Positions 9,985 through 21,195 are shown, counted from the first letter of the stretch. The stretch: DNA of 64,000 nucleotides from Pseudoips prasinana (GCA_951640165.1 OX621246.1:33994501-34058500), one strand, 5' to 3'. The notes: a model not told the origin generated them from the letters alone. A program made the numbers and translations.

Positions 9985-10138
9985 GTGTGGCCCAGCGGTA
10001 GTAAGACAGTCGCCTCACCGCTTCGCGTCCCGGATTCGATTCCCGCGCCTTACAACTATTTGTGTGACCCATAAATAGTTGTTCTGAGTCTGGATGTAAT
10101 TTGTGTTCGTCTATTACATGTTTGTAAAGTACCCTAAT
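9985..10138 (+). mobile_element. SINE family B (tRNA-derived)
   Basis: The head GTGGCCCAGCGGTAGTAAGA and box B GGATTCGATTCC are followed by ACAACTATTTGTGTGACCCA and a palindromic ATAAATAGTTGT. Other copies: 16663-16855 (minus), 43118-43322 (minus) and 56030-56196 (plus). Confidence 0.8.
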
Positions 10139-10599
10139 ATATATATAATAATTTGTGGTAATGAAGAATAGTTTTTAGTGAGTAAAGTTGAAAATTAAAT
10201 AGGCTCTCCGATGGTGCCAGACTTTTTACGAAAATTGACGCAATCAAATTTACACAAACAAATTCATAATTATCATAAATTTAAAAGTACAGATAACAAC
10301 CGGAATAAATATATAAATCCCATCCGTTCCACAGAATACACACAACGGGCCCATAGACTAGGAACTAAAATGTTGCCATATGCAACAAACTAAATAAACT
10401 TTTACACGAAGGAAGCGCCCGGTTCGTTGCACTTCCACAGTTTTGATAGAACGTTGTTTAATTGTCCTGAATTAACCAACTTCCTCTGTAAACGTAAATG
10501 GTAATTGGTACTGCTGGTGGAGTAACGCGGTCCATTTTTACATCCGTCACTAAAAGTAAGATGTTATAGTTTGAGCCTATGTTCGTGGTTTTTTTCATA
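10139..10599. other. Non-coding stretch
   Basis: A 60-codon ORF at 10211-10393 shows no motif and is not called. Nothing else recognised. Confidence 0.4.
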
Positions 10600-10760
10600 G
10601 TCTAGCCTTTTTTAGTGTTCCTAAGAGTAAAACGGGACCCAATTATTAGGGACCCTATTACTAAGATTTCGCTGTCTGTCTGTCTGTCCGTCTGTCACCA
10701 GGCTGTATCTCATGAACCGTGATAGTAAGACAGTTTAAATTTTCACAGAGGATGTAGATA
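10600..10760 (-). repeat. Dispersed repeat F, 3' part, minus
   Basis: Contains GGGACCCTATTACTAAGA, a (CTGT)n run and GTATCTCATGAACCGTGATA. It is the inverse of the end of the full copy at 34077-34360. Confidence 0.65.
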
Positions 10761-10849
10761 TTTCAGTTGCCTTGAAACCTTTAGTCTGGGACTAGCCGAT
10801 ACCAATAGAAATATAAAAAAATATATCTAATGTAACTTAAAAAAAGCGG

Positions 10850-11395
10850 CCAAGTGCGAGTCGGACTTGCCCATGAAGGGTTCCGAAGCCGCAAGTAACA
10901 TGTTTTTGTTTATTTATAATTATATTTTAGTTGATTGAATGAAAGGTAAATTGCGGTTTACGATTTATGACGTATTAAAAAGGACTAAGGAAGGTTGCAT
11001 GGTACATCATATATTTTTTTTAGTTTTATCATTCTCTTATTTTAGAAGTTATAGGGGGGGGGGGGGGAGGCACTCATTTTACCGCTTTGGAAGTGTCCCT
11101 CGCGCACTATTCAGTTTAGAAAAAGATTATATTAGAAACCTCTCGATATAATTTTTGAAGACCTATCCATAGATACCCCACATGTTCAGTTCTATGTATG
11201 GGGAACCCCAAAATTATTCTTCTTTTTCTATTTTTGTGTGAAAATTTTAATGCGGTTCACACAATACATCTACTTACCAAGTTTCAACAGTACAGCTCTT
11301 ATAGTTTCGGAAAAAAGTGTCTGTGACATTCGGACGGACAGGCAGACAGACAGACATGACGAATCTATGAGGGTTCGGTTTTTTGCCATAATATA
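10850..11395 (+). repeat. Dispersed repeat F2
   Basis: Starts with GGCCAAGTGCGAGTCGGACT and ends with CAGACAGACAGACATGACG and GGGTTCGG. An inverse, longer copy lies at 17475-18215. It includes a run of about 14 G near 11050. F2 shares its first 30-40 bases with repeat F but has a different interior. Confidence 0.6.
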
Positions 11396-11443
11396 AAGGG
11401 TATAAAGTATATAGTAGTTAGTTACCTTTACTTTTAAGCCAGA

Positions 11444-11570
11444 GCTTGTGGGTTCGATCCCCGCCCAGGACAAATGTGAGACGAGCAATATTATTTGTTA
11501 TGTATGGCTGTTACTTATCGTATTCAGACATATAAGTATGATTATCAGTTGCTTAGTTCGGGATATTTAT
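11444..11570 (+). mobile_element. SINE family D fragment
   Basis: GAGCTTGTGGGTTCGATCCC followed by CGCCCAGGACAAATG is the box-B half of a tRNA-derived head like those at 45488-45770 and 56512-56640. The 5' half is missing or replaced. Confidence 0.55.
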
Positions 11571-11924
11571 AACTTAACCTATCGGTAGAATAAAGTTACT
11601 AAGCATAATCGATACTTTAGAGGAGAAGATTATTAAAAAAGTGAGAAAGATTGACTTTAAATGTTGTTCGTCTCAGGTGAGCTTATTGTTATTAATGTTA
11701 TTTAATTAATTGTAAATACATAGTAGTAGAAGAAAAATGAGTAAAGCATTTTGTTTGATAAAAAATGTCGTTTCAGAGCAGGGTTTTTATTTCATGATAT
11801 TAAAACAACATTACATATGTACCTACTTATACAATTTAGGATTTCTCTCCTATCACTGTCTAAGGTTGTACACACTTTGTTCAACCCGCTTGCTACTACA
11901 GAACTTTGTAAAGGACAGCATATA

Positions 11925-12180
11925 AATAAAATAAAATAAATAAATAAAAAAGGTTTTTATTCACGTAGACTTTAAAAAAGCGCTTGTAAATAGTCAGAAC
12001 ATGTTTGTAGTAATATAGTTGTATACATTATTATTTCTAGTAATATAGATATTTAGGTACACATTGTATGAAAACATTTATAAAATTCTCTTTATTATAG
12101 CAATGATATTTAGCTAGCTCGTATCAAGTTATTGACAAGAGATTATGTTTAATTATCTAGATTAAGTCTAATATTTTTAC
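11925..12180 (-). repeat. LINE-like 3' end (repeat H), minus
   Basis: AAAAAAGGTTTTTATTCACG followed by TAGACTTTAAAAAAGCGC and GTCAGAACATGTTTGTAGTA is repeated nearly unchanged at 43655-43900. There it interrupts a SINE A. Read on the minus strand, it ends with a polyadenylation-like AATAAA and A-rich tail. Confidence 0.55.
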
Positions 12181-12931
12181 TAGGTACATATTGTCAATGG
12201 TTCTGTCTATATGAAGGTATTATTATTGTTTCTAGTAACATATATATTTAGGTACAATTGTATTGATTGTGTGAAAACATTTATAATATAGACATAGAGC
12301 GGTTACATCCTAATACTCTTTGTATCGGAGAAGACGAAGAAGAATTACACTTTATTGCAAAAATAAGTAAAACAAAACAATGGATACAAACAATTTTAAT
12401 GCAATTGGCGGCCTTATCGCTAAAAGCGATATCTTCCAGGCAACCGGAATTACGTTTTTTTTTTGGTATTTACATAAGGAAAGAAAGGGTAACGCGAGTG
12501 ATACGTCTTCCCTTTCTCACAATTGACGGGTGATGAATTGGTGTTGGGTAGGAAAACAGATAGTCCTGTTTTTGGGATAGATGGAAATTAGCTAGAGCAT
12601 AACAAGGATGGATCGTCGCTCATCTTAGATACTAGTGAAAAGATACGTCCTGATGTCCAAATAGGGCTGAATTTAACTTGTAAGTCTCTCATTAAAACTG
12701 GGTATCAATTATCGGTATCGCTATATGTAAACGCTCAAAGGCAGTTGCTCTTAACGTATCAATCATTTAATCGGCGACTCTGGGTGACGCGACGTAGACA
12801 GGCGGTCAATCTACAGACAGACCACCAGAGTGGTTTAATTTCTGAGTGGCTCTGCTAAGTTTACTCCGTCAATTTTATGATTAACGGCGTTGGATACGCT
12901 AAATGTATGCAAAACATATATTCCTTACTAG
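12181..12931. other. Non-coding stretch with a short LINE-like tail
   Basis: 12335-12440, read on the minus strand, resembles a LINE 3' end (TTGCAATAAAGTG and a GGTTGCCTGGAAGATATCGC block). The 88-codon plus-strand ORF across it is not a gene. 12780-12860 holds a faint echo of the 5S-SINE body (AGTGGTTTAATTTCTGAG). Confidence 0.4.
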
Positions 12932-13115
12932 CTATGCCCCGCGGTTTTGCCCGCGTTAAACTTTATAAATTATAGCCTATGTGTTAATCCAGGGTGTCAG
13001 CTAACTCCATACTGAATTTTATTAAAATCGCTCCAGCCGTTTAGACGTGAAGAAGTAACAAACATACACACTCACACACTCACAAACTTTCAGCTTTATA
13101 ATATTAGTGTGATTA
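12932..13115 (+). repeat. Dispersed repeat E
   Basis: Well-preserved copy: GCTATGCCCCGCGGTTTTG, CCCGCGTTAAACTTTATAAA, CCAGGGTGTCAGCTAACTCC, then GTGAAGAAGTAACAAACATA and a TTTATAATATTAGTGTGAT end. Related copies: 15315-15495, 21020-21195, 44300-44930, 46721-47275, 49938-50705 and 51440-51650. Confidence 0.6.
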
Positions 13116-13386
13116 TTTGGCTAATCTATAACAGAACTTTGCAATTGTTTACGTTTTTGAATGAATGTTGCTGATTTAAGTACAAAATGAAAAATGTGTT
13201 TTGCACACATACAACCTATCCAATGCCTTTAATATCATTCCCTACTGCCGCGTCTGTCTCGCTCTGCTTGGTACGTGTTAAAAAATATAACAATACCAAA
13301 ATTTCAAACTCTCCTACTAAATCCTTTAACACTGGTCGTTGTTTTCAATTCTTTCATTTTAATATACAATTGCTAAATATAACAAT

Positions 13387-13605
13387 AATAGCTTAGTAAC
13401 TTGCTATTTATTATTTATTTAAGGATATTAAAAATATATGTGACGAAACAGAGCGCACGGACGGACTAGTTCAAAATATTTTGTTGCTTTAATTACTGTT
13501 TTTAAACTGTGTTTATGTAATACATTGTGAGCTTGACAAGTACAAGTGTATGTAAATACCCAAGTGCTGAATAAATTTCATTATTTCATTTCATTATTTC
13601 ACTGA
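13387..13605 (+). repeat. LINE 3' end, family X
   Basis: AATAATAGCTTAGTAACTTG through GAGCGCACGGACGGACTAG, CATTGTGAGCTTGACAAGTA and a TGAATAAATTTCATTATTTC tail with polyadenylation-like AATAAA. The same sequence hosts the Jockey and the 3.57-kb transposon at 24425-33095. This copy shows the empty state of both insertion sites. Confidence 0.6.
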
Positions 13606-13911
13606 ACCAATTTCATATTTAATAATATCTGTTCATTACCCTTTGTTTAGTTTTAAGTTGTTTAATGTAGATGGTATGGGGGTGACATTATCACTAGTGA
13701 TAAAATCCCTTATAAAAAAAATAAAGAATTTAAAAAAATAAATAAGGCTAGCTACAATAAGTTGAATGAATAAAATAGCTACGTTAAAGCATAACAGAAA
13801 TGTGTATGTATGTGTATGACATGGACATGTTCCCTTGAGATACCGCTGCTGTACCTCTCCATGCAAATCACGGCGAGTGTTACAGTACCAACAGAGTAAT
13901 GACTAAGCCAT

Positions 13912-14070
13912 TTTAGCCCGGACATACATACAGACAAACAGATAAACAGACAAAAATTCTAAAAACTATATTTTTGACTTCGATATCGATTGTAGATCAC
14001 GCACATGGTATCCTTTTAAAAATTTATTCATTGTGCAGTTTTGACTTTCCTACGAGTTTATTATATGTAG
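13912..14070 (+). repeat. Dispersed repeat E2, 3' part
   Basis: AGCCCGGACATACATACAGA, CAAAAATTCTAAAAACTATA and TCGATATCGATTGTAGATCA match the 3' halves of the copies at 22585-22890, 23004-23320 and (inverse) 36236-36545. Confidence 0.6.
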
Positions 14071-14116
14071 GTATAGATTAGTTTAGAAGAGTTTATTATT
14101 ATTAACGAGTACTGAC

Positions 14117-14219
14117 CATGAACCCGAAGGAGAAGAGCCATATCAGCAGCAGCTGCACCCAGATCTTCGTGGTGGTGTACACCTGGGAGTACTTGTCATA
14201 GTACGTGATCAGAATATAT
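14117..14219 (-). CDS. GPCR exon encoding ICL2 and TM4 (Tre1/moody-like)
   Basis: Second supported exon. The acceptor CTTGTTTCAG ends at 14220. The first base completes the Arg codon split by the previous exon (AG|A), so exon A plus this exon reads AITVNR then YILITYYDKYSQVY. That places the NRY triplet (normally DRY/ERY) exactly at the end of TM3. TM4 follows: KIWVQLLLIWLFSFGFM, with its conserved Trp. The donor is ATG|GTCAGT at 14116-14117, phase 0, fitting the exon at 4877-5079, which begins VPPLLG. The intron to the next exon is about 9.0 kb. Confidence 0.87.
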
Positions 14220-14319
14220 CTGAAACAAGTAAGATCGGTTTAATTGTCATATCTGCGGCAGCGGTAGGGGGCGGTAGGCATGGGCAATCTGGGCGGACAT
14301 CGAACGCCTCGCGGACTTA

Positions 14320-14739
14320 AGGTCCAACCACACCAAACGGCCCGCATCGGCCCGCATCGAAACGAATTTTACAATCTTTAAACGAAATTAAATCTTGTAT
14401 ACAGTGTTTAAAGTTTATATTACCAAGTCAAGGGTAAACACAGCCGGTGACATGCCGCGACACGCGATCGGCTCCGTCCGCATGCGTTCGGATACCGGCG
14501 CATACGTTCGAAATGTTCGAATACCGCCGAATGCGCTCGGAGCCGTCCGCCTGCGTTCGGATTCCGCCGGGTGCGCTGGGGAAGGTAGCAGTATGCGACG
14601 ACGCGACGTCCGGCCGGACGCGGTCGGATGCCGTCACATTCGACCGTATCCGACCGCAACCGGTCGGATGCGGCGGCATCCGAACGCGTCCGTGCGGTGC
14701 GATACTGGCCGATGCGGGCCGTTTGGTGTGGTTGGACCT
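14320..14739. mobile_element. GC-rich TTA-flanked MITE (Harbinger-like)
   Basis: A 420-bp element with 33-bp perfect terminal inverted repeats beginning AGGTCCAACCACACCAAACG. It is flanked on both sides by TTA (14317-14319 and 14740-14742), the 3-bp duplication typical of PIF/Harbinger elements. The interior is strikingly GC- and CpG-rich against AT-rich surroundings and is built from short degenerate repeats of the type TGCGTTCGGAT and CCGNATGCG on both strands. Long ORFs on both strands are a by-product of few AT-rich stops. No transposase. Confidence 0.82.
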
Positions 14740-14839
14740 TTAGGGGCCTCGCCCTCTAGCGGCCTTACAGCAGCGCCTTAAGTCCAAAAAACAAATTAAC
14801 TCTTTGATTTATCACACAAATATAATAATAATAATAATA

Positions 14840-15082
14840 TCTTGGGACAATGTCACGCAGATCATCCTAGGCCCAAACTAAGCAAAGTTTGTACTATGGG
14901 TACCAGGCGACGATATACAAACTTATATAGATAGATAAATACTTATATACGTAGAAAACATCCATGACTCAAAAACAAATATTCGTGCTCATCACACAAA
15001 TATTTGCACTTACCGGGATTCGAACCCAGGACCACCAGCTTCGTAGGCAGGAGCACTACCAACTAGGCTACGGTGACCGTTA
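14840..15082 (-). mobile_element. SINE family A, minus
   Basis: Full-length copy with intact box B (GGTTCGAATCC on the minus strand) and the head CCGTAGCCTAGTTGGTAGTG. It ends in an (ATT)n run at its 3' side. Confidence 0.85.
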
Positions 15083-15785
15083 ATTATAAATAATAAAATA
15101 ATAATACTAATCTTTATTACAGACATAAAAGTCCATAATATGGCATAATTTATAAATGTATTCAATATAACTACACTATGATCTATGTTTAGGTAAAAAT
15201 AATTATTAAATTAATTGTACTAAAAATAAATAAATTAATGATATAAAAATAACGTGCAATATCAATGAAATTCAGATAAAATGAAATAGACAATTAATAA
15301 AATCAATTAAAACATAATAATTTAAATGCGAAAGTTTCTGAATGTATGAGTGTGTATGTTTGTTACTCCTTCACGCCTGAACGGCTGGAGCCGTTTTAAT
15401 GACATTTAGTATTGAGTTAGCTGACACCCTGGATTAACACATAGGCTATAATTTATAAAGTTTAACGTGGGTATAACCGCGGGAGAACAGCTAGAATGAG
15501 CATAATAACTGACTTAGGTCAGAACCTCACCTACCTACGTTTTATTTTAAACTCATCAATACGTTCATTGTACAATCTAGGTTATATTTACAACACGGTT
15601 CATCTATTTTAGATAGCACGAAAACAGATTGGACGTGTGTGAACTTTACGAAATTGGCAGAAATTAAAAAAAATTATACAGGGTTGTAGGTAATTAGTAT
15701 TCTAATCAATTCTGTAGAATCGTTCATAGATCACGATTAATATAAAATTTATTAAAATATTTATTATTTAAATTATATTTGTTAA
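15083..15785. other. Non-coding; repeat E copy at 15315-15495
   Basis: 15315-15495 is an inverse copy of repeat E, ending GGTATAACCGCGGGAGAACAG. The remainder is AT-rich with no assignment. Confidence 0.5.
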
Positions 15786-15995
15786 TGGGAATGGGACAAC
15801 GGCAAGGGCAAGACCTTGTAGAACATTCTCTGATAGGTGTTTTCAAGAAAAGCCAGGTCAGAAGTACCCTAAACCGGCAAGCAGGTATGAGGAATATAAT
15901 AACAGTAAACGAGGCAAAAGAGGTGTCTAAAGCTGGTGACAAATGGAAATCCGTTGTCTCGCCCTATCCCTCTGGGCAACAGGCGTGTGTCTATG
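15786..15995 (+). repeat. LINE 3' coding remnant, family X2
   Basis: In frame it reads SQVRSTLNRQAGMRN, then TVNEAKEVSKAGDKWKSVVS, a LINE-type C-terminal end, followed by YPSGQQA. Four copies exist: here, 21450-21625, and inverse at 41228-41460 and 51915-52090. They differ at many sites, so these are old fragments. Confidence 0.55.
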
Positions 15996-16259
15996 TATGT
16001 ATCTATGTATTTGTTAATGAAACCGTCGATGCTTTATGGGACACCAGATTTACAACAATGAAATGAAGAAAGAAAGAAAGAAGAAGAAAGAAAAGAAAAT
16101 TTATTGCTTACATTGAAAGACACACTTTACACACAAATACATATACGTCTTGTCAATATAAAAAAAAATAGTTAATATTCAAGTGGGTGCATGTGTCTGT
16201 CAATTGCTATAATATGGCTTATGTATTTTCCGTTTACATTATCATCATCAGCCAGCACA

Positions 16260-16500
16260 GGAGTACTTTCTTTTCTATCACTCTCATAATCTGATGGGAC
16301 GACTAACGACGCGACCGGAAAGAGATCAGGTACAGGACCGACGGCTTTACGTAATCTCCGATGCATGGAGATGTAAGAACACTAACTCTCAGATTCCGGG
16401 CTGATACTGAGAAATTTTTCAATATCCCGTTTTGAGACCAACCTGGGATTTGCAGCCAGTACCACATTATTTACGGTGGACCAAGCTGAGAACGAGGCGA
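16260..16500 (-). mobile_element. SINE family C, minus, degenerate
   Basis: ATCTGATGGGACGACTAACG, AGATCAGGTACAGGACCGAC and CTCAGATTCCGGGCTGATAC follow the family order. The tRNA-like head on the right is badly decayed. Confidence 0.6.
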
Positions 16501-16662
16501 AAACTCACTTAAGATACGGATAATATGACAATGAACACTAATTACGCGACACCCTTTATTTTTTGTTGCAACACGCAACAAAAAATAAAGGCAATAAAAA
16601 ACACTTAAAATACGCAATATTGTAACAGTGAGCACTAATTACGTGACACCCTTTATTATTTA

Positions 16663-16855
16663 AAGACAATGCTCGCACTATGGAATCTAATCCCTGTGTC
16701 GCGGGGTCGCTTTACAAATATATATAATAGACGGACACAAAGTACATCAGGACAACTATTTATGGGTCACACAAATAGTTGTCTATCGAGGGATTCGAAC
16801 ACGGGACACGAAGTGGCGAGGCAACTAACTGTCTTAACCGCTGCCCCACACATGT
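16663..16855 (-). mobile_element. SINE family B, minus
   Basis: The right end carries the inverse of box B (GGGATTCGAACACGGGACAC) and the head (GTCTTAACCGCTGCCCCACA). The left end has AATCTAATCCCTGTGTCGCG, shared with the copies at 43118-43322 and 56030-56196. Confidence 0.75.
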
Positions 16856-17160
16856 TTGTATGTATAAAGCGCAATAAAAAAATCATTATCACTCAATAAA
16901 AATAAACTCCAACGTAAACCGGCCAAGTTTCATTAACACCAATAAAACCGCTAAGTCCCACTTAACACGATAACATTTTGCTTTTCGCTTTCATAATGTA
17001 ATCAGGACTCAAAATGTGTTCAGAGCACTCAAGCTTATCTCATGGGAAAGCAACCATGTTTGTGGACATTAGATAAAGATTAGAGCAACTAAACGACCTG
17101 TTTGTATGCGCACGATTAAGTGAAAAGTGTGCTTTACTGTCGGTAATTAATAATAAATTA

Positions 17161-17500
17161 TATCTTGGGATATTATTCACACACCTCACACACGCCTCCT
17201 GTGGCTCTACCGGCTAAGTCGCCGAACACCGTTTACGTGAATGGCGTTCAAATAAATAAAGGTTGAAAATGACTAAATCAAATGTTAAATCGGCTTCCAT
17301 GAACACATGTGACGTCATAAATGGTGCGGAATCGATTGTCAACGCTGAAGCCGATTTAACGATTGATTAAGTCATTTTTAACCTTTATTTATTTGAACGC
17401 CGCGCCATTTAAGAAATCAATGTTCAGCGACTTAGCCGGTAGAGCCTCTGATCCCAAACTGAGCTTGTATTATGGCAACTAGATAATTGACATATTAAAT
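17161..17500 (-). mobile_element. SINE family D tail carrying a hairpin MITE
   Basis: TATCTTGGGATATTATTCAC and GATCCCAAACTGAGCTTGTA are the two halves of the D-family tail, split by the MITE at 17203-17446. The same MITE sits at the same point of the D tail at 50911-51430. Confidence 0.65.
17203..17446. mobile_element. Foldback MITE inside SINE D (copy 1)
   Basis: The ends GGCTCTACCGGCTAAGTCGC and its near-inverse GCGACTTAGCCGGTAGAGCC are inverted repeats. Most of the rest also folds back: TTCAAATAAATAAAGGTT pairs with AACCTTTATTTATTTGAA, and AAATCGGCTTC with GAAGCCGATTT. It is a single long hairpin with a loop around 17300-17335. Confidence 0.75.
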
Positions 17501-18215
17501 GGCAAAAATTTAAACCCTTATAGATTCTTCATGTCTGTCTGTCTGTATGTCCGTCCGTATGTCACACCCACTTTTTTCCAAAACTATACTGTTGAAACTT
17601 GGTAAGTAGATGTACTCTGTGAACCGCATTAAGATTTTCACACAAAAATTGAAAAAAAAACCATAAATTTTTTCATCAAATCCATACATGGGTCATACCC
17701 ATACATCCAATCCATATGGGTTATCTATGGATAGGAATTCAAAAATGATATTGAGGTTTCTAACATAATTTTGATCTAAACAGAATATTTTGCGCGAAAG
17801 ACACTTCCAAAGTGATATAATGTGTCCCCCCCACCTGTAACTACTAAAATGAGAGAATGATAAAACTAAAAAAATATATATGATGTGTAAACTCCACGAA
17901 AAATTGGTTTAAACGAGATCTAGTAAGTGGGTACACTACATTAATCGGTAAGATAAATTTCGTGATATTTAATAATAGAAATTACAATTCTTAGGTATTA
18001 TGAAATTCGGACTTTTGAAAATCGGAACATCAAAATTCCGAATAAAATATTTCGGAGTATTTGGGTGTTCCCCTAGTAAGTAGTTTATCTTAAATGTCAT
18101 AAATCGTAAACCGCAATTTACCTTTCATTCAGTCGACTTCTATAAGAACTTTTATATATTGATACTTGCTGCTACGGAACCCTTCATGGGCGAGTCCGAC
18201 CTGCACTTATACGCT
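17475..18215 (-). repeat. Dispersed repeat F2, minus
   Basis: Inverse of 10850-11395: ATTCTTCATGTCTGTCTGTC near the left, GTAAACCGCAATTTACCTTT and CGGAACCCTTCATGGGCGAG near the right. It is longer than the other copy, with extra sequence around 17880-18060. Confidence 0.6.
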
Positions 18216-18629
18216 TTTTTTAAATAAATGTTGCTAATTCTGGTACAAAAAGAAAAATGTGTTTTGCACACATCCAGCCTATCTAATGTCCTTAAGACAC
18301 GCCTCCATCTCTGTACAAAATAAAACATTAAACCACTCTGATAAAGAGCGGCTCTTACACCAGTAAAAAAGAGCAAAAAGTCCCATGAACGCTGGCATAC
18401 AGTGGTTCTTTATGCGCCGGCTACTGACCTACCATCAATGGGTTTATTTTAGTCGTAAGCCCTCAACCGGGTAACCGTGAGGGACAGATGAACAAATAGA
18501 ACATCTCGCATGGATGGCTCGTATCACTGGCGAAACAGCATCTGTCAACATGTTAGGTTATTATAGAATGTGGCATATGGAGTTGAAAATAGTTGGTGTT
18601 ATAAGAAACTTACAACTACTTTAGAGAGG
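18216..18629. other. Non-coding stretch
   Basis: 18232-18305 matches 13155-13235 (AAAAATGTGTTTTGCACACA and neighbours), an unnamed low-copy repeat. Nothing else recognised. Confidence 0.4.
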
Positions 18630-18925
18630 TAGGCACAGCGTTCATTCGCTTGAAGAGCAGCCCGACTGGGGAAGTACCTCCACCTTACAGAAGACATTCC
18701 TTAATAATAACATTAATAATTTAATGTTGTGTTTCTGAGTGTGAGTAAGGTCGCCAGAGCTCATCGGGGTGGGGGGAAGGGTCAGCAACACTTGTTTGCT
18801 GACTCTTAAAGGCCGGCAACGCACCCGCGACTCCTCTGGTGTTGCGAGTTCCATGGGCGGTGGTGGTCACTTACCATCAGGTGACCCACTTGCTCGTTTG
18901 TCGACCTCTGACATAAAAAAAAACA
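18630..18925 (+). repeat. Poly(A)-tailed lepidopteran repeat
   Basis: Contains TTAAAGGCCGGCAACGCACC, CGCGACTCCTCTGGTGTTGC, TTACCATCAGGTGACCCACT and TGCTCGTTTG, ending in an A run near 18915. This 3' end is familiar from many lepidopteran genes and introns. It is mobilised by retrotransposition, since it ends in poly(A). Confidence 0.65.
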
Positions 18926-19222
18926 ACAACTGACCTCAATTTCTTGATATGAATCCGTAAAAATCCTCATCGAAAAATGAAATGGCTCCTGAAGAAAGGA
19001 ATAATAATGTAACACACATTTACATATTATACTCAATTCACTTTCTTTTATCAATTTTCCTTTCAATACCAAAACAATGATCGTTCCGTTTTGAATTAAC
19101 TAATAGCCGCATTAAGTTTAGTAATTCTGGAGACCTGTATGACAGATCGAACCACATAGACTCCAGTTCTCACGAAGGTCTAAATCTATGCTATCAAATT
19201 GTAATTATGTTTAAGATGCTAT

Positions 19223-19295
19223 GTACAGACGCCAGCACATCAAGCTACCCCTATGTGTCAAATTTCTGTGCAACTGGGTGTGCTGGCGTCTGTAC
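19223..19295. mobile_element. Foldback MITE family M1, short copy
   Basis: GTACAGACGCCAGCACATCA at the left and TGTGCTGGCGTCTGTAC at the right are inverse. Other copies: 37201-37341, 52224-52591 and 59191-59298. This copy has lost most of the centre. Confidence 0.75.
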
Positions 19296-19490
19296 AATTA
19301 TAGCAACCAGCGATCTCTTCCAGACAACCTTAACTTCTCCCTCCATCAACCTTAGTTCGCTTTCGTGTGGATGGAAATATTTTTGAGATCATTAATTGGA
19401 CAAGGCGCTCTCATCTTTGCGTTTTACCGTAAAGCGAAAAAGCTCGGCATTTACTGATGTGCATATGCATGAACAACTTTCACGTCCGTA

Positions 19491-19572
19491 AACGCCTTGA
19501 GCCAAAGCTCGAACCCCAAGGAATATGCCCTCCGCATAATTCTTTGGGTTTCAAACTTTGGCTCAAGGCGTT
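19491..19572. repeat. 82-bp inverted repeat
   Basis: AACGCCTTGAGCCAAAGC pairs with the inverse at 19555-19572 (ACTTTGGCTCAAGGCGTT), with a further paired CCCAAGGAAT/ATTCTTTGGG. Solitary in this window; probably a small foldback element. Confidence 0.65.
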
Positions 19573-19599
19573 TCGTCAGGGGCACACGTCCGCGTCATG

Positions 19600-20160
19600 G
19601 ATTAGTTAGTTTTATTTAATTGCGAGTTAAGACCCCGTTCGCTTCTATTATGTTGTTATTATAGCTTGTATGAAAAGAATAGGGCATTCTAAGAACTGTG
19701 AAAATGAACTAGTAAAGTAGTTATACTGTGAAACTAGTATAACTACTTGTATTGTCCGGTGAAACAGTGAAAGAATAATAAAAAAACTGCAAACGTCTTA
19801 TTAAAAAAATTAACTGCTTGTCTAGTTCTAACGTGGTGATTTATTTTCAATAAGTATTAGGTACGCGGCATAATATAGTTGGCACATAATAATAGTTGCC
19901 AAACCATTTGGTGGTAAATAGCCCAGTTATTTTTATAAAATTTGAGGTAAAACAATTGCATAATGTCAAAATTTGGCGCCATAATTTAAAAAGTAAAACC
20001 CGCTATCTTCTTTGCTCTATGGCCGCTCAAAGTTCGAGCGTCCTATTTCAATGCGCGCGCTTACATGTGTTATCGTCAATGAGCACTTAAATAGTGTACG
20101 TACAAGTGTAGCGAATAAAATTTGGGCCACAACAGGTACTCAGCGGTATCAGTGGCGTAG
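19600..20160. other. Non-coding stretch
   Basis: No supported gene or repeat. The 64-codon ORF at 19896-20090 has no motif. Confidence 0.4.
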
Positions 20161-20167
20161 AGTCCTG

Positions 20168-20385
20168 TTAATAATAATAATATAATATCCTGGGGCATTA
20201 TTTACACACGGCCATCTGAACCCAAAGTAAGCAGAGCTTGTACTATGGAAACCAGATAACTGATATACTACATATACTACTTTATTTTTGTAAATACCTA
20301 CATACTTACATAGATAATTACACCCAGACACGACCTCCGTCGTGAAAAGCAAGCATTTACCAACTACGCCAACAGGCCAGTCGAC
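20168..20385 (-). mobile_element. SINE family D, minus
   Basis: The tail ATATCCTGGGGCATTATTTA and GAGCTTGTACTATGGAAACC lies at the left. At the right is the inverse of the tRNA-like head (TGGCGTAGTTGGTAAATGC). Box B is decayed. Confidence 0.6.
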
Positions 20386-21015
20386 ATCCCTTTAACTAAA
20401 ATATCTATCTAATGTTTGAGGTATATTTTTTTTTAATCGTCTATTCATAAAAGAAAATTACATTTTTACAATTAAATTGTTCCTCGCCAAGCCACAAAGC
20501 TTGTTGGCGAGACGCGCTCGTTTATATAATATTAAAGGTATATATCACAATTTTTATTATACTATATACCTAAATATGTATGGATTTGTGTAAAAAACTA
20601 AATGTAATTTTATGAAAGCTGTTAATTTACCACAAAGCTTCGTGTAAAAAGGACTTTAGGTGAAAAAAAACTTGTTTAAAAAAATGCCAAAATCAACTTG
20701 ACTGACTTACTGAAAACAATTTCCGGTCGTGCCGCTACTGCCGCTAGTTGTACCATCGGACGACTAACCTGTATCTTGGCATACGGCGCGCAATGCTCTG
20801 AACGTATTACTAAAACTAATTTAGGTAACTGGTAGAATTTCTTAATATAATAGATTAATTAATTTAATACAATCTTAAAAATATCTACTGATATAAAATG
20901 TAAAAGGGAGAAACTTGTATGTGGTGTGAAAGATATTGTGTGTTGTGGAAGACTGAGAAATTCCGTAACTCTAATATTTCCAATGTAGCCTTAAAAGCTA
21001 CACTCATTAGGCAGC
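20386..21015. other. Non-coding stretch
   Basis: AT-rich, no recognisable gene or repeat. Confidence 0.4.
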
Positions 21016-21019
21016 CCTG

Positions 21020-21195
21020 TTCCCTGCGATTTTACCCGCGTTTAACTTTATAAATTATAGCCTTTGTGTTAATCTAGGGTGTCAGCTATCTCCGTGCCAA
21101 ACTTTATTGAAATCGCTCCAGCCATTTAGACGTGAAGAAGTAACAAACGTACACACTCATACAGTCGCAAACTTTCGCCTTTATAATGAGTGTGA
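21020..21195 (+). repeat. Dispersed repeat E
   Basis: TACCCGCGTTTAACTTTATA, GGGTGTCAGCTATCTCCGTG and GACGTGAAGAAGTAACAAAC follow the consensus order. The first bases (CTAGCTGTGCCCCGC) are altered. Confidence 0.55.

Noticed and set aside
10673..10700. (CTGT)n microsatellite as a separate feature
   Set aside because: It is part of repeat F and recurs in the other F and F2 copies.
14395..14781. Overlapping 79-128 codon ORFs on both strands
   Set aside because: They arise from the GC-rich repeats inside the Harbinger-like MITE, where stop codons are rare; no domain and no codon signal.
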